15,649 bases of DNA from GCA-020352575 sp964600365 (GCA_964600365.1 CAZRJG010000052.1:1-15649), one strand, 5' to 3'; numbered from the stretch's first letter, positions 1 to 8,376 are shown. Notes: generated by a model from the sequence alone, not told the origin. Translations and numbers: made by a program.

Positions 1-775
1 GCTCGTACGCCTCCTCGACGAGGTTGGGGAGGATGCTCTGGTGGGTCTGCTCGGCATCCCATGGGCATTCCTTGCGCAGGCGACGCATCACCTGCACGGC
101 GCCATGCAGCCCGTTCGGGCCCGGATCGAGGAAGAGCGAGACACGAATCCCCGCGAGGTCCGGGGTGAGTTCCGACAGCGGCACCTCCTCCACCGTCTGG
201 TTCGGCGTCCCCAACTCACTCAGCACCGTGATCGGCTCGTCGTCGGGGAGGAGCGCCCTGAGGCGATCGAGGACGTCGGCAGCGATGATCGGAAGGGAGA
301 CGTGACCGATGAGCGTTGGGAGGTGGAGTTCCAGGGGATTCGGGAGGTCTTGGCCGTCGAGGAGCTGGAAGCCACTGAAGAGGGGGTCGAGGCCGACGGC
401 GACGAGCGCGGCGTCGACGAAGGACTCGGCGGGGAGCACCTCGACGGCGATGTCGTGGGCGGCAGCGAGGCGTCGGATGAGCGGGACGGTTCGCTCGCCG
501 ATGAGCGGACTCCCGGGGACCCCGTAGACCACCTCCCGGTCGGCGGCGAGGCGGATCACCCGGCGGGCCACCTCCTCGTACACCGCGTCGAAGGTCGCTG
601 CACCCTCGTACACGTCGTCGAATCCCTCGACGATCCTGATCTCGGCGAGTTCCTTCGCCGCGGGGTGGTCGTTCGTGCGGAGGACGACCGTCGCCTCCGG
701 ATCGCGGAGGAGGTCGTACGCCCGTCCCGACACGCGGTCGAGGGTGCCCGGGCCGAGCCCGACGATGGTGATCAT
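1..775 (-). CDS. mazG: Tetrapyrrole methylase-MazG fusion, nucleoside triphosphate pyrophosphohydrolase (partial, C-terminus off the left edge)
   Basis: The visible 258 residues hold an N-terminal SAM-dependent tetrapyrrole (corrin/porphyrin) methylase-like domain (about 1-215), with the GLGPG loop at 6-10 and a YGVPGSP segment at 84-90. The start of a MazG domain follows at about 224-258, with the family motif CPWDAEQTH at 237-245 and VEEAYE at 253-258, where Glu residues begin the metal-binding ExxE set. MazG domains hydrolyse (d)NTPs to monophosphate and pyrophosphate and clean up aberrant nucleotides. The fused architecture is the YabN type; the role of the methylase part is not settled. 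The start is ATG at 775, 14 bp after the stop of the upstream lipoprotein gene, so it is probably co-transcribed with it. I see no clear Shine-Dalgarno sequence. The rest of the MazG domain lies outside the window. Confidence 0.93.
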   Translation of the reverse strand, partial: MITIVGLGPGTLDRVSGRAYDLLRDPEATVVLRTNDHPAAKELAEIRIVEGFDDVYEGAATFDAVYEEVARRVIRLAADREVVYGVPGSPLIGERTVPLIRRLAAAHDIAVEVLPAESFVDAALVAVGLDPLFSGFQLLDGQDLPNPLELHLPTLIGHVSLPIIAADVLDRLRALLPDDEPITVLSELGTPNQTVEEVPLSELTPDLAGIRVSLFLDPGPNGLHGAVQVMRRLRKECPWDAEQTHQSILPNLVEEAYE

Positions 776-789
776 GCCGGGAGCGTAGG

Positions 790-1788
790 TCAACCGGCGT
801 CGGCCGGGATCACGATCCAGGAGCCTCCCGGGGCCTGGGCCCAGGAGCCGAAGCGGTCCTCGATCTCCACGATGGCCTGGCCGGGAAGGGCGGCCGCCCA
901 CTCCTCGAATGCCGTTCGGCCGAGCTCGTCCCGCAGGTCGGCCTCGATGATGTCCCGGATGTCGGCCACGAGATCGGCCCTGAGTTCCTCGAGTGTCGGC
1001 GCAGTGCGCTCCTCGACGAGGAGGACGTGCCAACCGAACTCGGTCTCCACCGGGCCGTACGGCACCCCGACCTCGGCCTCGACGATGGCGATGGCGAACT
1101 CGTCGACGTAGTCGGAGGCGGGCGCGCAGCCGAGGTCGCCGCCATTCGGGCCCGTGGGACCGATCGAATAGACGCTCGCGAGCGCCCCGAAGGTGGCTCC
1201 CTCGGACCGCGTCAACTCGAGGACGACGCCGGCCGCTTCCTCGTTCTCGAGGAGGATGTGGCGCACACATGCCTCGGCGCGCCGCGCCTGCTCGGCGAGC
1301 AATCCCTCTTCGAGGGCTGCGTCGATCTCGACCTCGGTGACCTCCGCGGCCTCGGCGAAGACGGCAACCGCCTTCTCGGAGCGAACCTGCTGTCCGATCG
1401 TGAGCGCAACGATCTCCTCGGTCGTGGAACGCTCCACGAGGAACGACTCCCACTCCACGGGGGCGCCCGTGTCGGGATCGGGCTGTGAATCGACGAGCGA
1501 GCGGAACTCCTCGATGCCCTGCTCGATCTCCCCATCGGTCGCCTCCACCCCGAGCTCCTCGAGTCCATCGAGGAGGATGCGGTCGAGGATGACGTTCTGC
1601 AGGTCGTGGTGGAAGAGGGGGTCGTCGGTTCCCTCCCCGTCGGGGCGAAGCGCCTCCACCTCTGCGAGGGTGATCGGCTCGCCATCCACCGTTGCGACGA
1701 CGGTGTCACCGCCGCCGCAGGCGACGACCACGAGTACCACGAGCAGAAGCCCACGACACACGGCGGCGCTCCGGCCGAGGACCGACAT
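790..1788 (-). CDS. Parvulin-type (PpiC/SurA-like) peptidyl-prolyl isomerase lipoprotein, copy 1
   Basis: This is a predicted exported lipoprotein of 332 residues. A hydrophobic signal (about 13-23) ends in a lipobox with the lipidated Cys at 24. A SurA_N-like region (about 28-170) starts with VATVDGEPIT. A parvulin rotamase domain (about 174-262) shows RHILL at 176-180, GPNGGDLGC at 213-221 and FGWHVLL at 251-257. The expected job is to catalyse proline isomerisation or chaperone proteins on the outer face of the membrane. Besides C11 and C24, both in the signal region, the only cysteines are C174 and C221; the tandem paralogue has the same pair at the same 47-residue spacing, which suggests a disulfide. 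The ATG at 1788 lies 11 bp after the upstream stop with a weak Shine-Dalgarno, so translation is likely coupled. mazG follows 14 bp downstream. Confidence 0.9.
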   Translation of the reverse strand: MSVLGRSAAVCRGLLLVVLVVVACGGGDTVVATVDGEPITLAEVEALRPDGEGTDDPLFHHDLQNVILDRILLDGLEELGVEATDGEIEQGIEEFRSLVDSQPDPDTGAPVEWESFLVERSTTEEIVALTIGQQVRSEKAVAVFAEAAEVTEVEIDAALEEGLLAEQARRAEACVRHILLENEEAAGVVLELTRSEGATFGALASVYSIGPTGPNGGDLGCAPASDYVDEFAIAIVEAEVGVPYGPVETEFGWHVLLVEERTAPTLEELRADLVADIRDIIEADLRDELGRTAFEEWAAALPGQAIVEIEDRFGSWAQAPGGSWIVIPADAG

Positions 1789-1799
1789 GGTGGAAGCGA

Positions 1800-2747
1800 T
1801 CAGCTCTCGGGGGTCGGCGGGACCACCGTGAAGGCACCGGTGCCGGTGTCCTCCCAGGCCCCGTACTCGGCATCGATGGTGACCTCGGCGCTGTTGATCT
1901 GCTCGAGGAACCAGTCGGTCACCGCACCGGACGACTGGCTGGAGCGCACCGAATCGGCGAGCTCATCACGAATGTCATCGAGCGCGGGAACGGTGCGATC
2001 CGTCACGAGGATGATGTGCCATCCGAACTGGCTCTGGACCGGGCCGTACGGCACGTTCAGTTCGGCGAGCAGCGTGGCCGCACCGAACTCGGAGACGTAG
2101 GACGCCGGGGAGGTGCATCCGAGGTCGCCGCCGTTCGGGCCACTCGGACCCGTGGACCACTCCCGGGCGAGGGCGGCGAAGTCGGCCCCCTCGGCGAGCG
2201 TGAGCTCGTACACCTCGTTGGCGGTCTCCTCGTCCTCGAGGAGGATGTGCGCCGAGCAGACCTCCGAACGGGACTGCTCCTCGATGTTGAACTGGGCCTC
2301 GATCTCCTCCTCGGAGACCTCGATGGTGTCGGCGAAGTAGGCGATGAGCTGCTCATTGAGGAGCTGCTGCTCAACGGCGAGGTCAACGATGGGGTCGGAG
2401 AGGTTCTGCTGCGCCTTGAACTCCTCCCACGTGATCGCCTCACCGGTCTCGGGGTTCGGCGCGGTGATCTGGGCGATGATGTCGTCGATCTCGGCCGTGA
2501 GCTCCTCGTCGGTCACGTCGATGCCGAGCTCCACGGCGCCGGTGCGGACGATGTCGTTCACGATGATGAGCTGGAGGTCCTGGGCGAACTGGTCCGTGCT
2601 CACGCTGTCGGTGTCGGGACGGAGCTCACGCACGTCGTCGAGGGTGACGTCGGTGCCGTTGACGGTCGCGATGACAGACGCACCGGCATCCGCACAAGCG
2701 GTGAGGACCAGCGTCGCGATGGCGAGGAGGGCGAGGAGTCGGCGCAC
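1800..2747 (-). CDS. Parvulin-type (PpiC/SurA-like) peptidyl-prolyl isomerase lipoprotein, copy 2
   Basis: This is a 315-residue paralogue of the next gene downstream. A short signal peptide with RR at 2-3 and a hydrophobic core (4-16) ends in lipobox LTAC with lipidated C18. A SurA_N-like helical part follows (about 25-160), then a parvulin domain (about 163-250) with AHILLEDEE at 166-174, GPNGGDLGC at 203-211 and FGWHIILV at 241-248. C164 and C211 repeat the paralogue's pair. I chose GTG at 2747 rather than the ATG at 2816: GGAG at 2756-2759 sits 8 nt upstream, and the protein then begins directly with a normal signal peptide, whereas the longer version would put about 23 polar residues before it. 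The gene lies 98 bp after mfd, with its own candidate -10 box at 2782-2787, and heads the lipoprotein-lipoprotein-mazG run. Confidence 0.9.
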   Translation of the reverse strand: MRRLLALLAIATLVLTACADAGASVIATVNGTDVTLDDVRELRPDTDSVSTDQFAQDLQLIIVNDIVRTGAVELGIDVTDEELTAEIDDIIAQITAPNPETGEAITWEEFKAQQNLSDPIVDLAVEQQLLNEQLIAYFADTIEVSEEEIEAQFNIEEQSRSEVCSAHILLEDEETANEVYELTLAEGADFAALAREWSTGPSGPNGGDLGCTSPASYVSEFGAATLLAELNVPYGPVQSQFGWHIILVTDRTVPALDDIRDELADSVRSSQSSGAVTDWFLEQINSAEVTIDAEYGAWEDTGTGAFTVVPPTPES

Positions 2748-2755
2748 GGGGATAT

Positions 2756-2759
2756 CTCC
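2756..2759 (-). promoter_or_regulatory. Ribosome binding site deciding the GTG start of PpiC copy 2
   Basis: On the minus strand GGAG is followed by 8 nt and then GTG at 2747. The in-frame ATG at 2816 has no comparable signal and would put the lipoprotein signal peptide inside the protein. Confidence 0.7.
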
Positions 2760-2781
2760 GGGATCAAATGGGGTGACCGGC

Positions 2782-2787
2782 AGGGTA
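2782..2787 (-). promoter_or_regulatory. Candidate -10 box (TACCCT) for the lipoprotein-mazG operon
   Basis: In the 98-bp mfd to PpiC gap, the minus strand reads GTTCTACCCTGCC. This fits TAnnnT and resembles the acnA candidate (GTTCTACCCTTGG). The predicted start of transcription is near 2775, giving a leader of about 28 nt that carries the GGAG site. No convincing -35 box is visible. Confidence 0.4.
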
Positions 2788-2845
2788 GAACCACGCGCGA
2801 CGTACGGAGCGCACACAGGGCCCTACATGGGTTCCCGGGTGCACC

Positions 2846-5800
2846 TCAGGCCGGGCCCTTGTCCTCCGGCCACATCTCACGGAGGAAGTCGTACAGCCAC
2901 TCGTCCACGCCGGTCTTGGGGGCGGGGAGGAAGGCCACCCCCTCCCTCGCCTTGAGCACGGCACGGCGCTTCGTGAGGCGCTGGAGCCGGACCTCCTGGG
3001 CCTCCGACAACGCGATCGGGCCGATGCGGACCTCGTTGCGCAGCTGCACCAGCTCGGTGAGACCGACCCGGATCGCCTCCACACGCAGGCGGGCCATCCG
3101 GATGAGGGCGTCGGCCTCGGGAGGGAGCTCACCGAACCGGTCGGCCCACTCGGCGACCACGTCGTCGACCTCGTCGTGGGACACGGCCGACGCGAGGCGG
3201 CGGTAGGCCTCGAGTCGAGCGGGCTGGTCCTCGATCCACGACGTCGGCAGGTGGGCATCGACCGGGAGGTCGATCCGCACCTCTGCCGGTGTCGACGACT
3301 CCCTGGTGGTCCCTGCAAGCTCCCCCACGGCCTCGCTCACCAGTTGGACATAGAGGTCGAAGCCGACCGCGGCGATGTGACCCGACTGCACCTCTCCGAG
3401 CATCGAGCCCGCCCCGCGGATCTCGAGGTCCCGACGAGCCAGGTCGAACCCCGAGCCGAGCTGGGTCGCCTCACCGATCGCCTGCAATCGCCGGAAGGCA
3501 TCCTCCGAGAGGGACGCCTCCTCAGGATGGAAGAGGTACGCATACGCACGCTGGGTGCCGCGGCCGACCCGGCCACGCAGCTGGTACAGCTGGGCGAGCC
3601 CCAGGAGGTCGGCGCGCTCGACGATGAGCGTGTTCACCTGGGGGAGGTCGAGGCCCGACTCGATGATCGTCGTGGCGACGAGCACGTCGTACTCGCCGCT
3701 CCAGAAATCGATCATCACCTGCTCGAGCTGCCCCTCGCTCATCTGCCCGTGCGCGATGCCGTATCGGGCATCGGGAACGAGCTGTTCTAGCCGCGCGACG
3801 GCCCGCTCGATGGACTGCACCCTGTTGTGGACGTAGAAGACCTGTCCCTCGCGGAGCATCTCACGACGGATCGCCGCCGACACCGACCGGTCGTCGAAGG
3901 GGCCGACGTACGTGAGGATCGGGTGCCGGTCGCCAGGGGCCGTGCGGATGTGGCTCACCTCGCGCACCCCGGTGAGCGCCATCTCGAGCGTGCGGGGGAT
4001 CGGCGTGGCCGTGAGCGTGAGGACGTCGACGCCCACCTTCATCTGCTTGATACGGTCCTTGGCCGACACGCCGAACCGCTGCTCCTCGTCGACCACGAGC
4101 AGTCCGAGGTCGTCGAACTCGATGCCTTCGGAGAGGAGGCGATGGGTGCCGATCACCACGTCGATCTCACCCGAGGCAAGGCCATCCACGACCTCCTTCT
4201 GCTCCTTCTGGGTGAGGAACCGGCTCAGCATCTCCACCCGCATCGGGTACTCGGCGAACCGGTCGCGGAATGTCTGGTGGTGCTGCTGGGCGAGCAGGGT
4301 GGTCGGGCAGAGCACCGCTGCCTGCTTGCCCTCCATCACCGCCTTGAACACCCCCCGCACGGCAACCTCGGTCTTGCCGAACCCGACGTCCCCGAACACG
4401 AGCCGGTCCATGGGGCCCTCGGCCTCCATGTCTCCCTTCACCGCCTGGATCGCCGACAACTGGTCGGGCGTCTCCTCGAAGGGGAACGACGCCTCCATCT
4501 CGCGCTGCCAGGGGGTGTCGGGCCCGAAGGCGTGACCGGAGGCCCGAGCACGACGCCGGTGGAGCGAGATGACCTGCTCGGCGACCGCCGCGACCTCCTT
4601 GCGCACCTTCGTCTTCGTCCGATCCCAGTCGGCGCCACCCATGCGGCTGAGCCGCGGCGACTCACCGCCTGTGTACTTCTGGACCGCTGCGAGTTGGTCG
4701 GTTGGGACGTACAACTTGTCCCCGCCGTGGAACTCGACGATGAGGTAATCGCGCTCGACGCCGGCGACCGTCTGGGTGATGAGGCCCTCGAACCGGCCGA
4801 TGCCATGGCGATGGTGCACGAGGTGGTCGCCCGGCGTGAGGTCCCGGAATCCCTCGCGGGTGTCGATCGCCGTGGACGGCACCGCACGCCGGTGGGATCG
4901 ACGACGCCCGGCGATCTCTTCCTCGCCCAGGACCGCAACGCCGATCTCGGGACTCACGAACCCGTGGTGGATCCCTCGATCGACCACACCCGACTGGCGA
5001 GCATGGATGCCGTCGCGCCGTTCGAGGGCGAGTCCCTCCTCGGCGAGGATCCGCACCACGCGGTCGGCCGCTGCCGCACCGTCCATCGCCACAACGACCT
5101 GGGTCCCTGCCTCACGCAGGCGGGCGATCGCGCCGACGATCGACTCTGCGTCTCCGGGCGTGGCATCGAAGCCGCGCGCCACGAGCACCGGGTCGTTGGG
5201 AGAGGCGGGCAGCGGAGGCGAATGGAGCACGGGCCGATCCCCGAGCGCAGCCTCGAGGTCGAGGTAGAGGGGCGGGTGGTCACCGGCCGGCGGGGCACCG
5301 CTCCCCCACGTCGGGGCGAGCGCTTCGGCGAGGTCGTCCTCCTCGGCCCGGAGCGAACGGCCACGGTCCCAGGAGCGCACCGGGTCGAACAGGACCACGG
5401 GGCCGCCGGCCTCATGGAGCGCGCACAACGGCGGCACGAGCCACGGCATCCATGACTCCATGCCCGGGAACGAGATGCTCTCGGCGAACAGGTCCCACGT
5501 GCTCTGGGCCCACGGCTCCGTCGAGCGGAGCACCGCGGCGGCCTCGGCCACCGCGTCGTCGATGCGGAACTCCCTGGCGGGGAAGAGTCGCAGCTCGTCC
5601 ATGGGCTCTTCGGATCGTTGTGAGGAGATCCCGAACGTGCGGATCGATTCGACCTCGTCCCCCCAGAAGTCGAGCCGGAGAGGGGCCCGGCGCCCGGCGG
5701 GGAACACGTCGATGATCCCGCCACGCACGGCGAATTCGCCGCGGTTCTCCACCCGCGACACCCGCTCGTAGCCGAACCCGGCGATGCGGCGCACAAGGGG

Positions 5801-6220
5801 GTCGAAGGGAACCGAGGTGCCCGTCATCACCATGATCGGCTCCACCGGGGAGGGCGAGACGACCTGGATCGCCGCCCGCACCGAGGCAACCACGACGGCA
5901 CCCGCGGGGCCGCTCCGGAGGACGTGGCGGGCGTGGGCACGCTGGGCCATCGTCGACTCGTTCGGCGACACATGTTCGAAGGGCAGCGTCTCCCAGGCGG
6001 GGAGCTCGATCGCTGCGTCGGTGAAGAGCCGGAGGTCGTCCACCAGTTCCTCGGCGTCCCGTTCGCCCGGGACGAGCGCGAGCAGCGGACGCCCGGCGCG
6101 GCGCGCCATCCCGGCGAGCACGAAAGCCCGGAGCGCCGGGGGGATCACGTGCCGTCCGTCGAACGGGGGAAGGAGCTCCCGCGTCCAACGGTCACCGAGG
6201 GCGAAGAGGGGGGCGGCCAT
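2846..6220 (-). CDS. mfd: Transcription-repair coupling factor Mfd
   Basis: Mfd is a DNA translocase that removes RNA polymerase stalled at lesions and recruits UvrA. The 1124-residue length fits the family (about 1150). In order: a UvrB-homology N-terminal region (about 1-330); an RNA-polymerase-interacting CarD-like domain (about 460-520; PGDHLVHHRHGIGRFEG, GDKLYVP); and the RecG-like motor with Walker A GDVGFGKTE at 610-618, DEEQ box at 711-714, TATPIPRT at 737-744 and RGRVGRG at 882-888. A C-terminal TRCF domain follows (about 975-1090). The reading frame stays open upstream to 6550, but that would overlap the divergent ABC gene, and the family homology starts at ATG 6220. There is no Shine-Dalgarno before this ATG; a TACCCT box ends 10 nt upstream, so a nearly leaderless mRNA is likely. 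Confidence 0.97.
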   Translation of the reverse strand: MAAPLFALGDRWTRELLPPFDGRHVIPPALRAFVLAGMARRAGRPLLALVPGERDAEELVDDLRLFTDAAIELPAWETLPFEHVSPNESTMAQRAHARHVLRSGPAGAVVVASVRAAIQVVSPSPVEPIMVMTGTSVPFDPLVRRIAGFGYERVSRVENRGEFAVRGGIIDVFPAGRRAPLRLDFWGDEVESIRTFGISSQRSEEPMDELRLFPAREFRIDDAVAEAAAVLRSTEPWAQSTWDLFAESISFPGMESWMPWLVPPLCALHEAGGPVVLFDPVRSWDRGRSLRAEEDDLAEALAPTWGSGAPPAGDHPPLYLDLEAALGDRPVLHSPPLPASPNDPVLVARGFDATPGDAESIVGAIARLREAGTQVVVAMDGAAAADRVVRILAEEGLALERRDGIHARQSGVVDRGIHHGFVSPEIGVAVLGEEEIAGRRRSHRRAVPSTAIDTREGFRDLTPGDHLVHHRHGIGRFEGLITQTVAGVERDYLIVEFHGGDKLYVPTDQLAAVQKYTGGESPRLSRMGGADWDRTKTKVRKEVAAVAEQVISLHRRRARASGHAFGPDTPWQREMEASFPFEETPDQLSAIQAVKGDMEAEGPMDRLVFGDVGFGKTEVAVRGVFKAVMEGKQAAVLCPTTLLAQQHHQTFRDRFAEYPMRVEMLSRFLTQKEQKEVVDGLASGEIDVVIGTHRLLSEGIEFDDLGLLVVDEEQRFGVSAKDRIKQMKVGVDVLTLTATPIPRTLEMALTGVREVSHIRTAPGDRHPILTYVGPFDDRSVSAAIRREMLREGQVFYVHNRVQSIERAVARLEQLVPDARYGIAHGQMSEGQLEQVMIDFWSGEYDVLVATTIIESGLDLPQVNTLIVERADLLGLAQLYQLRGRVGRGTQRAYAYLFHPEEASLSEDAFRRLQAIGEATQLGSGFDLARRDLEIRGAGSMLGEVQSGHIAAVGFDLYVQLVSEAVGELAGTTRESSTPAEVRIDLPVDAHLPTSWIEDQPARLEAYRRLASAVSHDEVDDVVAEWADRFGELPPEADALIRMARLRVEAIRVGLTELVQLRNEVRIGPIALSEAQEVRLQRLTKRRAVLKAREGVAFLPAPKTGVDEWLYDFLREMWPEDKGPA

Positions 6221-6230
6221 GGGGAGGAGG

Positions 6231-6236
6231 AGGGTA
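6231..6236 (-). promoter_or_regulatory. Candidate -10 box (TACCCT) for mfd
   Basis: The minus strand has TACCCT ending 10 nt before the mfd ATG at 6220. The sequence between is pyrimidine-rich with no Shine-Dalgarno. The geometry predicts a leader of only about 0-4 nt. Confidence 0.45.
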
Positions 6237-6254
6237 GGAGACCGGCCACACCTT

Positions 6255-6282
6255 GCAGGTCCCCCCTTCAGGGGGGATCTGC
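6255..6282 (+). repeat. C6/G6 palindrome, outlying copy in the mfd/ABC intergenic gap
   Basis: The left arm is GCAGGTCCCCCC (6255-6266), the loop TTCA, and the right arm GGGGGGATCTGC (6271-6282). This is a 12-bp stem whose single irregular pair is a G.T, a permitted G.U in a plus-strand RNA. It belongs to the same family as the cluster at 12081-12310. It lies between divergent genes, 42 nt before the ABC gene, so it does not sit where a terminator for either neighbour would be. Confidence 0.8.
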
Positions 6283-6311
6283 GACAACGCCCTCGGCACA
6301 CTCCCCGCGCG

Positions 6312-6317
6312 TAGCCT
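6312..6317 (+). promoter_or_regulatory. Candidate -10 box (TAGCCT) for the ABC exporter operon, leaderless
   Basis: TAGCCT fits TAnnnT and ends exactly 6 nt before the GTG start at 6324, so the predicted transcription start coincides with the start codon. There is no Shine-Dalgarno sequence upstream of this GTG. Confidence 0.5.
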
Positions 6318-6323
6318 TTCGGA

Positions 6324-7211
6324 GTGCTTCGCATCGACGGCCTGCACAAGCGGTTTGGCGAGGTGGTCGCGCTCAACGGGTGCTCTGTCGAGGTGGCGCC
6401 CGGGACGATGCTCGGGCTCCTCGGCCCCAATGGGGCGGGGAAGACCACCGCGATGCGGGCGATCTTCGGGCTCGTCAGGGTCGATTCGGGGACGGTAACC
6501 TGGGACGGCGAGCCGGTGGGCATCCGCCAGCGCCGCAAGTTTGGGTTCATGCCAGAGGAGCGCGGGCTCTACCCCAAGATGACGGTGCGTTGGCAGCTCA
6601 CCCATCTCGGGAAGCTCCACGGGATGTCCCACACCGAGGCATCGAAGGCCACCGACGAGTGGCTCGAAGTCGTCGGCCTCGCCGATCGACGCGACGCCAA
6701 GGCCTCCGAACTCTCCCACGGCAACCAGCAACGGATCCAACTCGGCGCTGCCCTGCTCCACCGCCCGGACCTCGTCGTCCTCGACGAGCCGTTCTCGGGC
6801 CTCGATCCCATCGCATCGGAGGCACTCGCCGACCTCCTCCTCGAGAGGGCGCGGGCGGGCACGGCGGTGATCTTCTCAAGCCACCAACTCGACGTCGTCG
6901 AGGACCTCTGCGAGGACGTCGCCATCATCAACCGAGGTCGCGTCGTCCTCGAGGGACGGGTGACCGAGCTCCGGGCCGCCTCGTCCCGCCGGTACGTCGA
7001 CGTGACCTCTCCGTCGGGTGACGACGCCTGGGTGGCGAGCCTCCCCGGAGCGAGGGTCGTCCATCGATCGAACGGGCGGATCCGCGTCGCGCTCGACGAC
7101 CCCATGGACATCGCCGAGATCGCCCGCTCGGCGGGCACGGACGCCACGCAGTTCATCGTGGAGCCACCGCCGCTGTCGGAGGTCTTCCGGGAGGTGGCGA
7201 ACCGTGCGTGA
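6324..7211 (+). CDS. ABC-2 exporter ATP-binding protein (NatA/YhaQ-like)
   Basis: This is the cytoplasmic ATPase of an exporter (295 residues). Walker A is GPNGAGKTT (34-42), the signature loop is LSHGNQQ (130-136), Walker B with the catalytic Glu is VVLDEPFSGLDP (151-162), and the switch His is H187. The Q-loop region reads MPEERGLYPKM (76-86), with Glu where most ABC ATPases have Gln. Together with the LSxGNxQ signature this is typical of the NatA/YhaQ group rather than a defect. A C-terminal extension of about 75 residues (from about 222) resembles the DUF4162-type tail of these ATPases. The start is GTG at 6324, with a -10 box 6 nt upstream and no Shine-Dalgarno. The gene overlaps the permease gene by 8 bp, so the two form one operon. 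The substrate cannot be told from sequence; sodium, antibiotic or peptide export are all possible. Confidence 0.93.
   Translation: MLRIDGLHKRFGEVVALNGCSVEVAPGTMLGLLGPNGAGKTTAMRAIFGLVRVDSGTVTWDGEPVGIRQRRKFGFMPEERGLYPKMTVRWQLTHLGKLHGMSHTEASKATDEWLEVVGLADRRDAKASELSHGNQQRIQLGAALLHRPDLVVLDEPFSGLDPIASEALADLLLERARAGTAVIFSSHQLDVVEDLCEDVAIINRGRVVLEGRVTELRAASSRRYVDVTSPSGDDAWVASLPGARVVHRSNGRIRVALDDPMDIAEIARSAGTDATQFIVEPPPLSEVFREVANRA
7190..7195 (+). promoter_or_regulatory. Ribosome binding site deciding the permease start
   Basis: GGAGGT lies inside the end of the ATPase gene, 8 nt before GTG at 7204. It selects this start over the in-frame GTG at 7018, which lies deep within the ATPase gene. Confidence 0.75.
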
Positions 7212-8376
7212 TTGGCTCGTCCTCCGCCAGCTCATGTGGCGCGAGATCTACGCCCGCCGCAAGGCGTACGCCGCCATCACCGGGATCCTCGTACTCGTCG
7301 TCGCGGGCGCGTCGACATTCGCGTCCACGAGGACCGAGGAACCCGACGATTTCACGCTCGTCCACTCAATCGAACTCTCGGAGGACTTCGAGCAGGTCCT
7401 GCTCACCTTCCTCGCCCCCGGTACGAAGCTCACGCTCGAACGCCTTGCCGACCGCGAAGCGGTCGATGTCGCGCTCGAGGCCGACGAGGCACAGGTGGGG
7501 ATCGTCGGACCGCTCGAAGCCCGGTGGGGGCCGAGTTCGCCCATTGGGCTCGAGAACGCCGTCATCACCGCCCTCCAGAACGTGCACATACGCTCCGAGG
7601 CAGAACGCCTCGGGCTCTCGCCCGAAGAGCTCTCCGGGATGCTCGCGGGCGTCTCGGCATCGGACGTCCTCGGTGACGACTCGGAAGCATCCGAGATCAT
7701 GTCCGTGCTCAGCGTCATCCTTTCCTTCGTGGCGATCATCGCCTACGGCCAGTGGGTGGCCTACGGCGTGATGGAGGAGAAGAACAACCGGATCATCGAG
7801 ATCATCCTCGGGGCGAGTCGACCCCAGCAGATCCTCTGGGCGAAGATCCTCTCGATCGGCTCACTCGGCCTCAGCCAGTTCATCCTCGTCGTGGCACTGG
7901 GGTTGGGCATCACGCTCGGGCTCGGCGAGTTCGAGCTCCCCACAGTCACCGTGGCGTTCGGGATCTGGCTCATCGTCTGGTTCGTGCTCGGCTTCGGCTT
8001 CTACGCGGCGATCTTCGCCGCCGCCGGTTCACTCGCCGAGAACAGCGCCGACGCCTCGAACAGCATCGGGCCCATCGCCATGATCCCCGGCCTTGGGTAC
8101 GCATTCGGGCTGACGATGCTCACCGGGGCAACCCCGAGCGTCGCCCTCCAGGTCATGTCATGGCTCCCCCCGTGGGCACCTCTCCTCGTCCCGGCCATGC
8201 TCGCCCGAGGATGGATGACGCCGTTGCAGGGGATCGCCTCAGCGCTCCTCGTCGCTGTGGCCATCTGGTTCGTGGTCCACCTTGCGGCCCGGATCTACGC
8301 GGGCGGTGTGAGCCAGTCGACCCGCTCGCTGGGATGGCGGGAGGCGTTCAGGGCCGGGAGCGACCTGCTCCGCTAG
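7204..8376 (+). CDS. ABC-2 exporter permease (NatB/YhaP-like)
   Basis: This is the membrane subunit partnering the ATPase gene just upstream (390 residues). A membrane segment near 22-40 is followed by an extracytoplasmic domain of about 120 residues (45-162) and then a cluster of hydrophobic segments (about 165-189, 215-240, 250-277, 288-308, 318-335, 342-363). The GVMEEKNNRIIEIILGA segment (188-204) is the cytoplasmic coupling signature of ABC-2/NatB-type permeases. GTG at 7204 overlaps the ATPase stop by 8 bp and has a strong GGAGGT 8 nt upstream. Its TAG stop shares the tetranucleotide CTAG with the stop of the convergent thioesterase gene, so the two coding regions overlap by a few bases. 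The substrate is unknown. Confidence 0.9.
   Translation: MRDWLVLRQLMWREIYARRKAYAAITGILVLVVAGASTFASTRTEEPDDFTLVHSIELSEDFEQVLLTFLAPGTKLTLERLADREAVDVALEADEAQVGIVGPLEARWGPSSPIGLENAVITALQNVHIRSEAERLGLSPEELSGMLAGVSASDVLGDDSEASEIMSVLSVILSFVAIIAYGQWVAYGVMEEKNNRIIEIILGASRPQQILWAKILSIGSLGLSQFILVVALGLGITLGLGEFELPTVTVAFGIWLIVWFVLGFGFYAAIFAAAGSLAENSADASNSIGPIAMIPGLGYAFGLTMLTGATPSVALQVMSWLPPWAPLLVPAMLARGWMTPLQGIASALLVAVAIWFVVHLAARIYAGGVSQSTRSLGWREAFRAGSDLLR

Noticed and set aside
1692..3206. 504-codon open frame on the plus strand
   Set aside because: It is antisense to both lipoprotein genes and the 3' end of mfd; composition is dominated by Gly, Asp, Val and Leu, as expected from a complementary shadow.
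3827..5455. 542-codon open frame on the plus strand
   Set aside because: It lies entirely antisense to the mfd reading frame, whose motifs are unmistakable. Long open frames opposite real genes are expected in GC-rich codon usage, and the translation has no recognisable domain and low-complexity acidic/His composition.
6221..6550. N-terminal extension of mfd by 110 residues
   Set aside because: It would overlap the divergent ABC ATPase gene, crosses the palindrome and both promoters, and matches nothing in Mfd, whose homology starts at the ATG at 6220.
6324..7211. Defective ABC ATPase because the Q-loop Gln is Glu
   Set aside because: MPEERGLYP together with an LSxGNxQ signature is, as far as I recall, normal for the NatA/YhaQ group; Walker A, Walker B and the switch His are all intact.
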